Positions 17,158 to 26,306 of a stretch of 64,000 bases of DNA are shown in pieces. The stretch lies in contig NZ_FOAT01000003.1 in assembly GCF_900109655.1 (NCBI RefSeq), forward strand, positions 262,321 to 326,320. The letters are read 5' to 3'. The position numbers and the translations under genes were made by a program. Numbering within the stretch: position 1 is the stretch's first letter; each line of letters begins with the position of its first letter. Source of the stretch: Hominimerdicola alba. Lineage in GTDB: Bacteria > Bacillota > Clostridia > Oscillospirales > Ruminococcaceae. Under the pieces are notes generated by a model. The model made no database searches. It saw only the letters and a list, made by a program, of their open reading frames with translations, and was not told the origin of the DNA.

Positions 17158-19110
17158 TCACTTTATAGTAACAACACCTGAATGCTTGATAGCATTTGCA
17201 GTATCCCACTTGCCGTTTACTCTTGCAGCGATAGCGACTCTGTAGGACTTTCCGGGAGTAAGGTTCTTGGGAGAAGTGTATGTAGTACCGGTGATGTTCT
17301 GTGCCTGTACTCTCCACTTGCCTGCCAGATATACTGCTATGCCGTACCTGTCAGCACCCTCTACTTTATCCCATGTAAATCTTACCTGATGATATTTTTC
17401 ACTGTATTCGACTTTGATGTTTGTGGGGTATGTGATCTTTGTTTCTTCATAGATAGGTAAGCGCTTGTAGGTGTTCTTGCCGTTGTTTTTGATAACCGCA
17501 AATTCTCCGTTACCGCTTATAACAGTTCTGGGATCATTAGTATTTACCCAGCCTTCACCGTTGGGGAGTTTGACGGTATCTTTTATGTTTTTGAAATTTT
17601 CACCGAGAGTAATTGTTCTCAAATTAATACAATCAGCAAAGGTATAACCCATACCATAACCTTTGATATTGCTTGTATCAAAACTACTCAGATCAAGTTC
17701 AGTAAGGCTGGTACAGCCCCAGAACATACCCGTCATAGCTGTTGCGCCCAAAGAATCCTCAACATTGCTTGTGACCCATCCACTCAGATTTAATGAGGTC
17801 AGGTTAGTACAGTCTTTGAACATCAATTCAACAGCAACGAGGTTTCTTGTATCAAAATTGCTTAAATCAAGCGTTCTAAGTTTAGAACAACCCTCGAACA
17901 TAGCAGTCATATACATTACATTGCTTGTATCAAAGTTGCTTACATCAAGTGTTGTCAATCCGGAACAGCCCTGAAACAATGCAGTCATATGTTTAACTTT
18001 GCTTGTGTTAAATCCACTAACATCAATTGTAGACAAATTATTACAGCCATTGAACATTCCACTAATATCTGTAACTTTGCTTGTATCAAACCCCTTAATA
18101 TCAAGTGTAGTAAAACTCAAACAATTATAGAACATAGAACTCATCTTAATGACATTGCTCGTATCAAATCCACTAACATCAACTGCAGACAAATTATTAC
18201 AGTCACTGAACATTTCACTCATATCTGTAACTTTGCCAGTATCAAATCCACTTACATCAATTGCTGTAAGATTAGAGCAAGCCCAGAACATTTTACTCAT
18301 ATCAGTGACTTTGCTAGTATCAAATCCCGTAATATCAAGTGTAGTAAAATTCACACAATTATTGAACATACTACTCATATTAGTGACATTGCTCGTATCA
18401 AATCCACTTACATCAATTGTTGTAAGATTGGAGCAACCTAAAAACATTCCACTCATATCAGTGACTTTGCAAGTATCAAATCCTTTAATATCAAGTGTAG
18501 TAAAACTCGTACAACAATTGAACATATAACTCATATTAGTGACATTGCTCGTATCAAATCCACTAACATCAATTGCAGACAAATTATTACAGCCACTGAA
18601 CATTTCACTCATATCTGTAACTTTGCTTGTATCAAATCCACTAACATCAATTGCAGATAAATTATAACAGCTAATGAACATTTCACTCATATTTGTAACT
18701 TTGCTTGTATCAAAGCTGCTTATGTCTAGTTCTGTCAAATAAGAACAGTAACTAAATATACCACTCATATTTGTGACCCTGCTTGTATCTGCATTTGAAA
18801 GGTCGATAGAAGTACAATTAGAATAATGATATAACAACCTGCTGCTGTCTTCGGGGAAAACCGTTCCTTTTTCAGCTACAATGGATTTTACCTTTCGCTT
18901 AAAACTATTGCTGAATCCCCTTAACAAATCACCATCAACATTGCCTTTTAATGTAAGTACACCTGTTGTTTCATCGAATGAATAACAGCTTGCATCAGCC
19001 TCTGCTGCCTCTGCTGTTATACTTTGTGTGATGATAGGTGCACCATAGCTGACAACACCTGCTACCATACATAGTGACATTATTACTGCTAAATATTTTT
19101 TTACCTGCAT
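17158..19110 (-). CDS. Secreted BspA/DUF285 repeat protein (BspA-3)
   Basis: Start set to the ATG at 19110 (preceded by AGGAGGTC), giving 650 residues; 30 upstream hydrophobic residues in the open frame overlap the promoter. Signal peptide to about 36, then roughly eighteen DUF285 repeats, the longest array in the window. Many are near-identical pairs (AIDVSGFDTSKVTDMSEMF alternating with TLDIKGFDTSKVTDMSGMF). A C-terminal fn3 domain follows. The alternating repeats suggest expansion by duplication of two-repeat units. Predicted surface adhesin; own promoter and terminator. Confidence 0.85.
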   Translation of the reverse strand: MQVKKYLAVIMSLCMVAGVVSYGAPIITQSITAEAAEADASCYSFDETTGVLTLKGNVDGDLLRGFSNSFKRKVKSIVAEKGTVFPEDSSRLLYHYSNCTSIDLSNADTSRVTNMSGIFSYCSYLTELDISSFDTSKVTNMSEMFISCYNLSAIDVSGFDTSKVTDMSEMFSGCNNLSAIDVSGFDTSNVTNMSYMFNCCTSFTTLDIKGFDTCKVTDMSGMFLGCSNLTTIDVSGFDTSNVTNMSSMFNNCVNFTTLDITGFDTSKVTDMSKMFWACSNLTAIDVSGFDTGKVTDMSEMFSDCNNLSAVDVSGFDTSNVIKMSSMFYNCLSFTTLDIKGFDTSKVTDISGMFNGCNNLSTIDVSGFNTSKVKHMTALFQGCSGLTTLDVSNFDTSNVMYMTAMFEGCSKLRTLDLSNFDTRNLVAVELMFKDCTNLTSLNLSGWVTSNVEDSLGATAMTGMFWGCTSLTELDLSSFDTSNIKGYGMGYTFADCINLRTITLGENFKNIKDTVKLPNGEGWVNTNDPRTVISGNGEFAVIKNNGKNTYKRLPIYEETKITYPTNIKVEYSEKYHQVRFTWDKVEGADRYGIAVYLAGKWRVQAQNITGTTYTSPKNLTPGKSYRVAIAARVNGKWDTANAIKHSGVVTIK

Positions 19111-19171
19111 TTTAATGACCTCCTGAATTATCATGTTGAAAATGGTAATATATATCAATATTTCCCAAGAT

Positions 19172-19200
19172 ATGATAGCACAGATAATTATCAATGTCAA
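19172..19200 (-). promoter_or_regulatory. Promoter of BspA-3
   Basis: Minus strand TTGACA (19195-19200), 17 bp, TATCAT (19172-19177), preceded by GATTAAGAAAATATATC, a variant of the shared BspA upstream element. Confidence 0.75.
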
Positions 19201-19409
19201 TAATTTTGATATATTTTCTTAATCATTCGTTGCTTATTCATATTAGAAGACCATATTAATGTATAATTTGACTGCGAATAAAAAATAGGGGCATAATCAT
19301 TAATCTCACGAAGTACCGAAATAAAAAACATGGACTGTGAACAGCCGCATGAGATTATGATCTCTCACACGGCTGACACAGCCCTGAAAAAACTCTATTA
19401 TTTACTCTC

Positions 19410-21593
19410 TTATTTTACTTCGGAACCGCCCCATTCAACAACTGTGAAGCCTTTTCTTTCAAATGTGGAAAGCTCCTGCGGTTCAATGTCCACAGCATCT
19501 TCAAGAGATGTATATGTCATGAATACGCGCAGCATACTGTCGGGTTCAGGGGTGATGTTAAGCTTTGCGGAATCTGTATATTTATCACTCTGGAAGGAAA
19601 TGAGATTATACTTGTTATGCTCCATTTTGGGTAGCCAATATACGATGAACTCATTCATCTCATCTTCGGTCAGACCCATATAGCTGAGTTTTTCTTTGAG
19701 GAAATTCTCGGTATCACTGCCCGCTACACAGAATCCCTTTGAAAAATCAAATTCTGTACGGCAGTTTACAGCGTCCCAGAACAGGTATCTGTGATGAGAG
19801 CCGTCAGCCTTGTTCACAAGTGATCCGTCTGGCTTAGCGACTACATCCCAGCCGTTGTTATACTTAGGATAGGTAGTGGCAAGATCTGCTTCGGTCAGCT
19901 CGACCTCAACATGGACGTCTGTCTCATTTTCGGGATAGAGGTAGATAACTGGCTTAGCAACTATAGGATATGAATATGAAATTCGGATCTGTTTTTCGCC
20001 CGATTCATTCACGATCTGCACCCAGCCGTACTGTCCATTATACTTTGTAAATGCCCAGTTATTGTTATTTTTCATATCGCCGAGTTCCTTAAGGTAAGTT
20101 CTTCCGGGGATCGTTGTAACTTTACCGTAGCTTGTATCTGGTCCGAGATACATAGTGATCTCATCGGCAATAACATATAAGTCCGAACCATATATGACCT
20201 CTCTGTCAGGTTTAACATAGGAGCCTATGGTACAGGTCACAGCATTATTGATAGCGTTTGCAGTGTCCCATTTTCCGTTTACTCTTGCGGCGATAGCTAC
20301 TTTATAGGTAATGCCGGTTGTGAGATTCTTGGGAGAAGTGTAGACTGTATCAGTTATGTTCTGTGCCTGAACTTTCCACTTGCCTGCAAGATATACAGCT
20401 ATGCCGTATTTGTCAGCACCTTCTACCTTATCCCATGTAAATCTCACCTGACGGTATTTCTCACTGTATTCAACATTGATGTTTGTGGGGTAAGTAATCT
20501 TGAAAGGTAAGCGCTTGTAGGTATTCTTACCTTTGTTTTCGATGACTGCATATTCACCGTCACCGCTGATTATAGTTTTGGGTTCTTTAGCGTTTACCCA
20601 GCCATCGCCATTGGGGAGATGGGCTTTTTTTAATATACCTTCACAATATGTACCGAGGATAAGTGTTTTAAGATTATCACAAGAGGAAAACATATCATAC
20701 GTATCTTTAACATTGCTTATATCAAAGTTGCTCAGATCAAGAGTTGTCAGGCTGGTACAATCGCTGAACATATCGCCCATGACGGTGACTTTACTTGTAT
20801 CAAAACTGCTTATATCAAGTGAGGTCAGATCATAACAGCCTTGGAACATACCAGACATAAATGTAACACTGCTTGTATCAAATCCACTTAAATCAAGTGT
20901 TTCCAGCTTTTTACAGTCATAGAACATTGCACCCATATCTGTAACATTGCTTGTATTAAAACCGCTGACATTAAGCGATTTTAATGAATAACATTCACCG
21001 AACATAACTGGCATATTCGTGACATTGCTCGTATCAAAGTTACTTACATCAAGTGAGGTCAGGTCATAACAGCCACGGAACATACCATACATATCAGTAA
21101 CATTGCTTGTATCAAAGTTACTTACATCGAGTATTTTAAGTTTTTCGCAATAAGAGAACATATAGCTCATATCTGTTACGTTGCTTGTATCAAATGAACT
21201 AACATCAAGTGAGGTCAGGTTATAACAGCAATTGAACATAGCGTCCATATTTGTAACATTGCTTGTATCAACATTTGAAATGTCCATAGAAGTACAATTG
21301 TAATAACCCCTCAACAGCTCAGAACTGTCTTCCGGAAAAACTGTGCCGGCTTCAGCTATAACAGATGTTACCTGTTTACCATATTTAGTGTTAAAAGTCC
21401 GTAAAGCGCCACGGTCTATCTCGCCTTTGAGAGTCAGCAATCCTGTTGTTTGATTAAAAGAATAACAATCTGCCTCAGCAGCAGCTTCTGCCTGTGCTGT
21501 GATAGTCTGTGTGATAACAGGCGCACCATAGCTTACAACTCCTGCTGTCATACAAAGCGACATCACTACTGCTAAAATTTTTTTCATCTGCAT
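19410..21593 (-). CDS. Secreted BspA/DUF285 protein with fn3, SH3 and C-terminal domain (copy B)
   Basis: 727 residues, paralogue of the gene at 3759-5942. Signal peptide and the last ~190 residues (from KPVIYLYPENETDV) are almost identical to copy A. The ten or so DUF285 repeats (~85-320) have diverged strongly, with most units LDVSxFDTSNVTxM. The fn3 (~360-450) and SH3-like (~475-540) domains are intermediate. This is the pattern expected when the repeat array evolves fast or recombines while the ends are held constant. Likely cell-surface adhesin. Same Shine-Dalgarno and promoter layout as copy A. Confidence 0.85.
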   Translation of the reverse strand: MQMKKILAVVMSLCMTAGVVSYGAPVITQTITAQAEAAAEADCYSFNQTTGLLTLKGEIDRGALRTFNTKYGKQVTSVIAEAGTVFPEDSSELLRGYYNCTSMDISNVDTSNVTNMDAMFNCCYNLTSLDVSSFDTSNVTDMSYMFSYCEKLKILDVSNFDTSNVTDMYGMFRGCYDLTSLDVSNFDTSNVTNMPVMFGECYSLKSLNVSGFNTSNVTDMGAMFYDCKKLETLDLSGFDTSSVTFMSGMFQGCYDLTSLDISSFDTSKVTVMGDMFSDCTSLTTLDLSNFDISNVKDTYDMFSSCDNLKTLILGTYCEGILKKAHLPNGDGWVNAKEPKTIISGDGEYAVIENKGKNTYKRLPFKITYPTNINVEYSEKYRQVRFTWDKVEGADKYGIAVYLAGKWKVQAQNITDTVYTSPKNLTTGITYKVAIAARVNGKWDTANAINNAVTCTIGSYVKPDREVIYGSDLYVIADEITMYLGPDTSYGKVTTIPGRTYLKELGDMKNNNNWAFTKYNGQYGWVQIVNESGEKQIRISYSYPIVAKPVIYLYPENETDVHVEVELTEADLATTYPKYNNGWDVVAKPDGSLVNKADGSHHRYLFWDAVNCRTEFDFSKGFCVAGSDTENFLKEKLSYMGLTEDEMNEFIVYWLPKMEHNKYNLISFQSDKYTDSAKLNITPEPDSMLRVFMTYTSLEDAVDIEPQELSTFERKGFTVVEWGGSEVK

Positions 21594-21652
21594 AATTATG
21601 CCCTCCCGACCAATAAAGTTTGATATAATATTATATCAATAAAATATAATAT

Positions 21653-21681
21653 ATTATAACACGCGCAAATTCTACTGTCAA
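21653..21681 (-). promoter_or_regulatory. Promoter of BspA copy B
   Basis: Minus strand TTGACA (21676-21681), 17 bp, TATAAT (21653-21658), with the shared upstream element GATTAAG-type (here aATTAAGCGAGTATGTC). Confidence 0.8.
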
Positions 21682-21900
21682 TATTTTTGACATACTCGCT
21701 TAATTATTTGTCAATTGTCAATAATATAAAAAATTATTATTGTATATTTATTACAGCGAGTGAAGATATGGAATAATCACAATTGCTTGAATCAGTTAGA
21801 TTTTTCATGCATGATCGTATCCGATAATGTATAAGAGAATCAAAAAAACAAACACCATACTTAAAACATAAAGTTGCTGAGTTTTACAGGATATAAAAGT

Positions 21901-21934
21901 AATGCCCCGAAGTATTTTGTCGCTTCGGGGCATT
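21901..21934 (-). terminator. Terminator of lectin-M23 gene
   Basis: Perfect 12-bp stem AATGCCCCGAAG / CTTCGGGGCATT, 60 bp past the stop on the minus strand. Shared with 51490-51524 and, decayed, with 6208-6240. The rest of 21682-21991 aligns with 6005-6407 and holds no gene. Confidence 0.75.
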
Positions 21935-21991
21935 TAGTATTTGTTTTAAAGATAGATTTTCTTCTGCTGCACTGTATGTGTGTGACCGAAA

Positions 21992-23035
21992 TTAATAATT
22001 AGAATGTGTGTGCGAGGACAGTGTATATGATTTATTCCTGTTTGCATTGATCTCGTTTACGTAATTCGCACAGTTTGTGCAGTTGTAAAGACCGGCGGGA
22101 AGGTTGGTGTAGTAGCCGGGATCAAGTCTTGTACCATAGTAACTGCCTTCACGGATCGAAAAATCGAGGTGAGGACCGGTGCTGTTGCCGGTGCTTCCAA
22201 CTTTACCGATTTCTGTTCCCGCGGAAACGGTTGCACCGTTGGCAACAGTGATGCTGCTTAAATGCATATAAACAGTCAGGTAAGTTGCTCCGTTAATATT
22301 ATGAGTGATCACAACGTAATTACCAGCACCGCCGTTATAGCCGTAATAGGTCTGTACAGTTCCTCCTGCAGCTGCTTTAACAGATGTACCTGACGCTGCC
22401 GCAATATCGATCGCACCATGATTTCTGCCGTCATTGAATGCTGAGGAAATCGCCTTGCAATCAGGAACAGGCCAGATAAACGGTCTGTCAGCGACCTCGA
22501 TAGCGTAACCGTGGTTATTTCTGCTTGACCATGTGGTAGCATAATTAGCATTTCTGGAAACCACTCTTATCTCGCCATCATCGCTGAATGTAAGATATGC
22601 ACCCTTTTTGCCGTTGGTTCTGGTATTCCAGATAGCCTTTCCGTCTTTTCTATAGATAACAAAGTTACCGTCGCCCTGAAGAACGCACTTTGTACCGCCT
22701 CTGTTCTCGGTCTGAGAGCTCCATGTAGGTGAGTATGCCTTACCGGTTGACTTGTTGTAGTGATATACAACCAGATTTCCGTCGCCCTGGAACACGAGTA
22801 CATAATTCTGATTAGGAGATTTGTAGAATCTTCCGGGTACCAGATCTGCGTTGCCGTTCTTTGCATCAACAACTGTCCCTGCACTTGCTGCGCTTGCTAC
22901 GATCGAATTGCCAAAGATCGCATTGCCGATCGCGGTGCTGCCCAGTGCAGGAGCGGATACCGAGAGAATGCAGCTTGCTGCTGTCAGAGTTGTGATGACC
23001 TTCTTCTTTGCGCTTGTAAATGTTGTGTTTTTCAT
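21992..23035 (-). CDS. Secreted bulb-type lectin fused to M23 endopeptidase
   Basis: 347 residues. Signal peptide as in the other two hydrolases. Residues ~60-172 are a bulb-type (monocot mannose-binding) lectin domain with two intact QxDxNxVxY sites (QGDGNLVVY 83-91, QGDGNFVIY 120-128) and a degenerate third. The M23 domain (~185-300) carries HGAID (His206, Asp210), YMHLS (His258) and GPHLDF (His289, Asp291), again HLD instead of HLH. A short C-terminus has a CTNC motif. Bulb lectins bind mannose-type glycans and occur in lectin-like bacteriocins. Fusion to an endopeptidase suggests glycan-targeted lysis of walls, own or foreign. Same promoter, operator and leader as the other hydrolases. 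Confidence 0.87.
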   Translation of the reverse strand: MKNTTFTSAKKKVITTLTAASCILSVSAPALGSTAIGNAIFGNSIVASAASAGTVVDAKNGNADLVPGRFYKSPNQNYVLVFQGDGNLVVYHYNKSTGKAYSPTWSSQTENRGGTKCVLQGDGNFVIYRKDGKAIWNTRTNGKKGAYLTFSDDGEIRVVSRNANYATTWSSRNNHGYAIEVADRPFIWPVPDCKAISSAFNDGRNHGAIDIAAASGTSVKAAAGGTVQTYYGYNGGAGNYVVITHNINGATYLTVYMHLSSITVANGATVSAGTEIGKVGSTGNSTGPHLDFSIREGSYYGTRLDPGYYTNLPAGLYNCTNCANYVNEINANRNKSYTLSSHTHSNY

Positions 23036-23191
23036 TTTGTTTAATTCCTTTCGATTTTAAATTACTTTGATTCAGACCGAAATGCCGTTGACAGAATTCA
23101 GATTTTTTTACTTTTTCTGATCGAACTTATCGTCCGAATTGGCTGCGCAGCCGTTACTGAATTTTGTTTTTTCATTTCGTTGTTTGACTGT
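23036..23191 (-). ncRNA. Structured 5' leader RNA (copy B)
   Basis: Same ~155-nt leader as copy A; ATTCAG/CTGAAT helix kept, GGCTGCGCAGCC kept, with scattered substitutions elsewhere. Confidence 0.55.
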
Positions 23192-23197
23192 ACTTGC

Positions 23198-23226
23198 AGT
23201 ATAGCACACAAGGTCATAGTCAGCAA
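23198..23226 (-). promoter_or_regulatory. Promoter of lectin-M23 gene
   Basis: Minus strand TTGCTG (23221-23226), 17 bp, TATACT (23198-23203), extended -10. Confidence 0.75.
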
Positions 23227-23233
23227 TCGAATC

Positions 23234-23262
23234 GGAATGAACTGTCAGTAAATCGGAGTGAA
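23234..23262 (-). promoter_or_regulatory. LytTR-type direct-repeat operator (lectin-M23)
   Basis: TTCACTCC (23255-23262) and TTCATTCC (23234-23241) on the minus strand, 21 bp apart, 7 bp before the -35 box; same as at 7752 and 52675. Confidence 0.65.
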
Positions 23263-23315
23263 TGGTATATTCTTCATAAAAAAATCATAAATTGACGGGT
23301 ATTTTCAATATAAAA

Positions 23316-23351
23316 ACCTCCTGTGGTCTCTTTCAAACCACAGGAGGTCTC
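23316..23351 (-). terminator. Terminator of CE1 esterase gene
   Basis: Perfect 12-bp stem ACCTCCTGTGGT / ACCACAGGAGGT, with a T-run on the minus strand; lies 50 bp past the esterase stop. Confidence 0.8.
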
Positions 23352-23399
23352 TTTTGTCATTGTACGTTTTTTGCAGATCGGTTCAGATCACTGGACTTT

Positions 23400-25055
23400 T
23401 TACTGTCCTTCATGGAAGAAGTAAGGCAGTGCATCATAGATGTAGTGTCTTACATAACCCCACCAGTGAGTATTGTTGGGAGCTTCGAGGAAGTACAGAT
23501 TACCCTTTGAGAAGTCACTTGTGTAAGTAAATACATCTGTGTTCTTCTTCAGTTCGTTTATCATTGGAACCATGTTGCCGTATGCGATATCCTTGGTACC
23601 TGTTGCCGCAAGAACAAAATACTCATTCTGCTTGAATCCTGAATTTCTTGCCGCACTCAGTACTTTTCCTGCACCGTCCCAGCAGTGACCTGACAGAGGC
23701 ATGAAGTATGCGATGATATCCAGGTTGTTATTGAAGTTTGCCCATGTTGAACCGCCGCCCATTGAGAATCCGCCGTATGCACGGTGGTATCTGGAAGCTC
23801 TCAGGCTGTCGATGCTGGTATTGCCGTTTGCATAAGTCGAATACTTGCCTTCAACAAAAGGTATTATGCTTCTGCGCATTTCATCCCATACGCCATCAGC
23901 ACTGGGAGCCTTGTTGAAGTTAGGAGTTACAACGATCATGGGTTCGATATCGCCGTTTGCGATCATATTATCCAGCATAAGGTCGATCTCGATGGAAGTA
24001 TCGTTGAAGCAGGTGTTCTCATTTTCTCCGCCGCCGTGCATCAGATAGAAGACATTGTATTTCTTCGACTTGTCATAGCCGTAAGGCAGATAAACGTTCA
24101 TCACGTTGTTGCCGTTGATGCCGTTGTAGTATTCCTTTACAACCGTACCGTGATTTGAAGGCTGTCTGAAATAGTAGCCGGGAGCTTCTTTATACTGAAG
24201 ATATCCGTTGTAATTGTAGGGCTTCTTCTCGGGTTCAGCCACAGGGAACTCTGTTATCTCACCCTTAATAAAGGATTCGAGAGCGCTTACGTCCTTATCA
24301 TCTATAGCGCCGCTCTGGTCGATATCAGCATTCTTCTTTGCAGTTTCGTTGTCGATACCTCTGCTCATGCCTCTCTTGAGTTCGATAAGGTCAAATACAG
24401 TGATACTGCCGTCAAGGTCAATGTCACCTCTTCTTGCACCTCTTGGGATAACTGCATTAGACTTGGGTCCGTCGATCTTTGTTCCTGCGGGGGCAGCAAT
24501 GATCTCATCGACATAGAAATCGCAGGTCTCCTCTGTGGTCTCAACAACAAGAACAAGGTCTTCTGCGCCTGAGGGGATAGTATAATTAGCATTGTAGAGC
24601 TGAACGAACTCGCCGCGGTTTGCTGCCGCCTGAGCGATCTTGTCATAGTTTGCAGTGCCGTTCAGGTTATACTGAAGTGTGAGCTTGAACTCGGTAGGGT
24701 CAGAACCCGTAATGTTTGTGAAGCAGGCGCTGAAAGCGTAGCTGTTGCCTGGTACGAAAGTGCTTGAACTGAGCGATTTCTGTCCGCCGTTCCATGCAGC
24801 GCTTCTTCCCGAAAGGCTCAGCGATCTGGAGCCCATATACTTTGCAGATGTGCTTGTAGCTGCTGTACAGCTGCCTCTTGCAGACCAGTTATCTGTTCCG
24901 CTCTCAAAAGTATCATAGAAAATGTAGCTGCTTGTATCAGCCGCTTCAACAGTAAGCGCAGGAGCTGCAGGAACAAGAGCCAGACATGACGCTGCCATCG
25001 CTGTTGATGACAGTACTGATAAGAATTTCTTTCCTATCATTTTTGATTTTGACAT
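23400..25055 (-). CDS. Secreted CBM22-like, dockerin, CE1 esterase
   Basis: Start at the ATG at 25055, after GGAGGAATT; 551 residues. Signal peptide to ~40. A CBM22/CBM4_9-like domain (~45-190, starting YDTFESGTDNW) is followed by a type I dockerin (~205-265; GDIDLDGSITVFDLIELK and ADIDQSGAIDDKDV). The rest is a CE1 alpha/beta-hydrolase (~275-551) with the nucleophile elbow GFSMGGG and a His near the C-terminus in NNTHWWG. CE1 enzymes remove feruloyl or acetyl groups from xylan. With a xylan-binding module and a dockerin, this is a plant cell-wall enzyme meant for a cellulosome or surface complex. Its own promoter and a ~195-nt leader precede it. Confidence 0.92.
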   Translation of the reverse strand: MSKSKMIGKKFLSVLSSTAMAASCLALVPAAPALTVEAADTSSYIFYDTFESGTDNWSARGSCTAATSTSAKYMGSRSLSLSGRSAAWNGGQKSLSSSTFVPGNSYAFSACFTNITGSDPTEFKLTLQYNLNGTANYDKIAQAAANRGEFVQLYNANYTIPSGAEDLVLVVETTEETCDFYVDEIIAAPAGTKIDGPKSNAVIPRGARRGDIDLDGSITVFDLIELKRGMSRGIDNETAKKNADIDQSGAIDDKDVSALESFIKGEITEFPVAEPEKKPYNYNGYLQYKEAPGYYFRQPSNHGTVVKEYYNGINGNNVMNVYLPYGYDKSKKYNVFYLMHGGGENENTCFNDTSIEIDLMLDNMIANGDIEPMIVVTPNFNKAPSADGVWDEMRRSIIPFVEGKYSTYANGNTSIDSLRASRYHRAYGGFSMGGGSTWANFNNNLDIIAYFMPLSGHCWDGAGKVLSAARNSGFKQNEYFVLAATGTKDIAYGNMVPMINELKKNTDVFTYTSDFSKGNLYFLEAPNNTHWWGYVRHYIYDALPYFFHEGQ

Positions 25056-25254
25056 TTCAAATTCCTCCAATCTGATTTAGTAATACTTTAGTATAACACC
25101 ACCTTACAGAAACGATCATTCTGTTTTGAACTGATCTTCCTGTTCTGATATAGTGCAGGCTTGCAGCACACCAGCTGCCGAATCTGCGGCTTTATAGTAT
25201 TTTACACCAAATTTTACCATTAACCGTCGAGCTATGCATATATCATTGTTAAAT

Positions 25255-25283
25255 ATTATAACATAAGAATTGCTTTTTGTCAA
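25255..25283 (-). promoter_or_regulatory. Promoter of CE1 esterase
   Basis: Minus strand TTGACA (25278-25283), 17 bp, TATAAT (25255-25260), leaving about 195 nt of untranslated leader. I see GC-rich stems in the leader (GCCGCAGATTCGGC) but cannot assign a riboswitch class. Confidence 0.75.
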
Positions 25284-25393
25284 GTTTAATTTTTTAACAT
25301 GAATGCAAGTTAAATTTTTAATATACTTTACAGAAGAAAGGCGTTCTCCTGTGACTATATCTCTCACCACAGCAGCCCCAGGATATGACGAAA

Positions 25394-25422
25394 ATCGGGT
25401 GCTGCAAACGCAACACCCGATC
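25394..25422 (-). terminator. Terminator of fn3 protein gene
   Basis: ATCGGGTG and CACCCGAT arms around a TGC/GCA-extended loop, T-run on the minus strand, about 28 bp past the stop. Confidence 0.75.
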
Positions 25423-25449
25423 CTTCTGCTTAATTTGTTATATTATCCG

Positions 25450-26064
25450 TTATTTAACGGTGACTGTAAAAGCACGGCTGTTTATGTTGGTGGTATCGGT
25501 GTATGCCTGAACTTTCCACTTGCCCGCTATCTTTACTGCTATGCCGTACTGTTCAGCCTTTTCGACTTTTTTCCAGTTGAGTCTGAACTGATGGTACTTC
25601 TCATTGTATTCTATCGAAGTAACTTCGGGATAGCCGTGTGGGGGATTTGGAGTAACGGTGATGGCGTTGGAAGTATCCAGAATCCATTCGCTATCGAACA
25701 TCGAATAAACAGCAACACGGTACTTTTTACCGGGAGTCAGCCTGTTCAGCACGAAGGAAGGTTTGGTCTTCATAGTTATGATCATCCAGATACCACCCAT
25801 ATCTTCCATATAAAGTGCAACGCCGTAGCGTTCTGCACCCTCTATCTCGTTCCATTCAAGCTTTACACAGCCCTCGCCCTTTTTGTAGGTGATGGTTGGC
25901 GGTGTATAATCAAGCTTCATATACTCATAAGGCTCTTTTGCCGCTTCTGCATTTATGGCATTGATCTTGAAAATATTAGCAGCCGGCAGCACGGAAAGTC
26001 CCCCGAAAAACATCATAAAGGCAAGGCCTCCCGCCATAACTTTTTTACAGATCTGTTTTTTCAT
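25450..26064 (-). CDS. Secreted protein with two fn3-like domains
   Basis: Start at ATG 26064 with GGAGG 8 nt upstream; about 204 residues. Signal peptide (~1-33) with AMA-like small residues, then two fn3-like modules (~40-120 and ~125-204). The second closely matches the fn3 domain of the BspA proteins (EYNEKYHQFRLNWKKVE, YGIAVKIAGKWKVQAY). No catalytic domain or anchor. It is probably a small surface or secreted accessory protein of the same adhesin family, or what remains after loss of a repeat array. Confidence 0.75.
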   Translation of the reverse strand: MKKQICKKVMAGGLAFMMFFGGLSVLPAANIFKINAINAEAAKEPYEYMKLDYTPPTITYKKGEGCVKLEWNEIEGAERYGVALYMEDMGGIWMIITMKTKPSFVLNRLTPGKKYRVAVYSMFDSEWILDTSNAITVTPNPPHGYPEVTSIEYNEKYHQFRLNWKKVEKAEQYGIAVKIAGKWKVQAYTDTTNINSRAFTVTVK

Positions 26065-26217
26065 ATGATACCTCCATATTAAAAGTTTGCCGACCACAGT
26101 ACGCGCTCGGTAAAAGACTTTAATGTGATTGAATTATAACGTCTTCCAATGATTTTATCAATACGTTTAAATAATTACTATAATGTTATAAATCAGTGCA
26201 GCTACTGCCGTGACCTC

Positions 26218-26246
26218 TTGACATTTGCTGAGAGCTGCTGTATACT
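26218..26246 (+). promoter_or_regulatory. Promoter of flavoprotein gene
   Basis: TTGACA (26218-26223), 17 bp, TATACT (26241-26246). Confidence 0.8.
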
Positions 26247-26306
26247 ATAACTACCGCAGACAGAAAGATCTGCACAACCGGAAAACTATTAATAAAGGAG
26301 TAAACT

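Noticed and set aside
26296-26303. GGAGTAAA matching the reverse of the LytTR repeat before the flavoprotein
   Set aside because: It is the ribosome binding site, has no partner 21 bp away and does not have the promoter layout.
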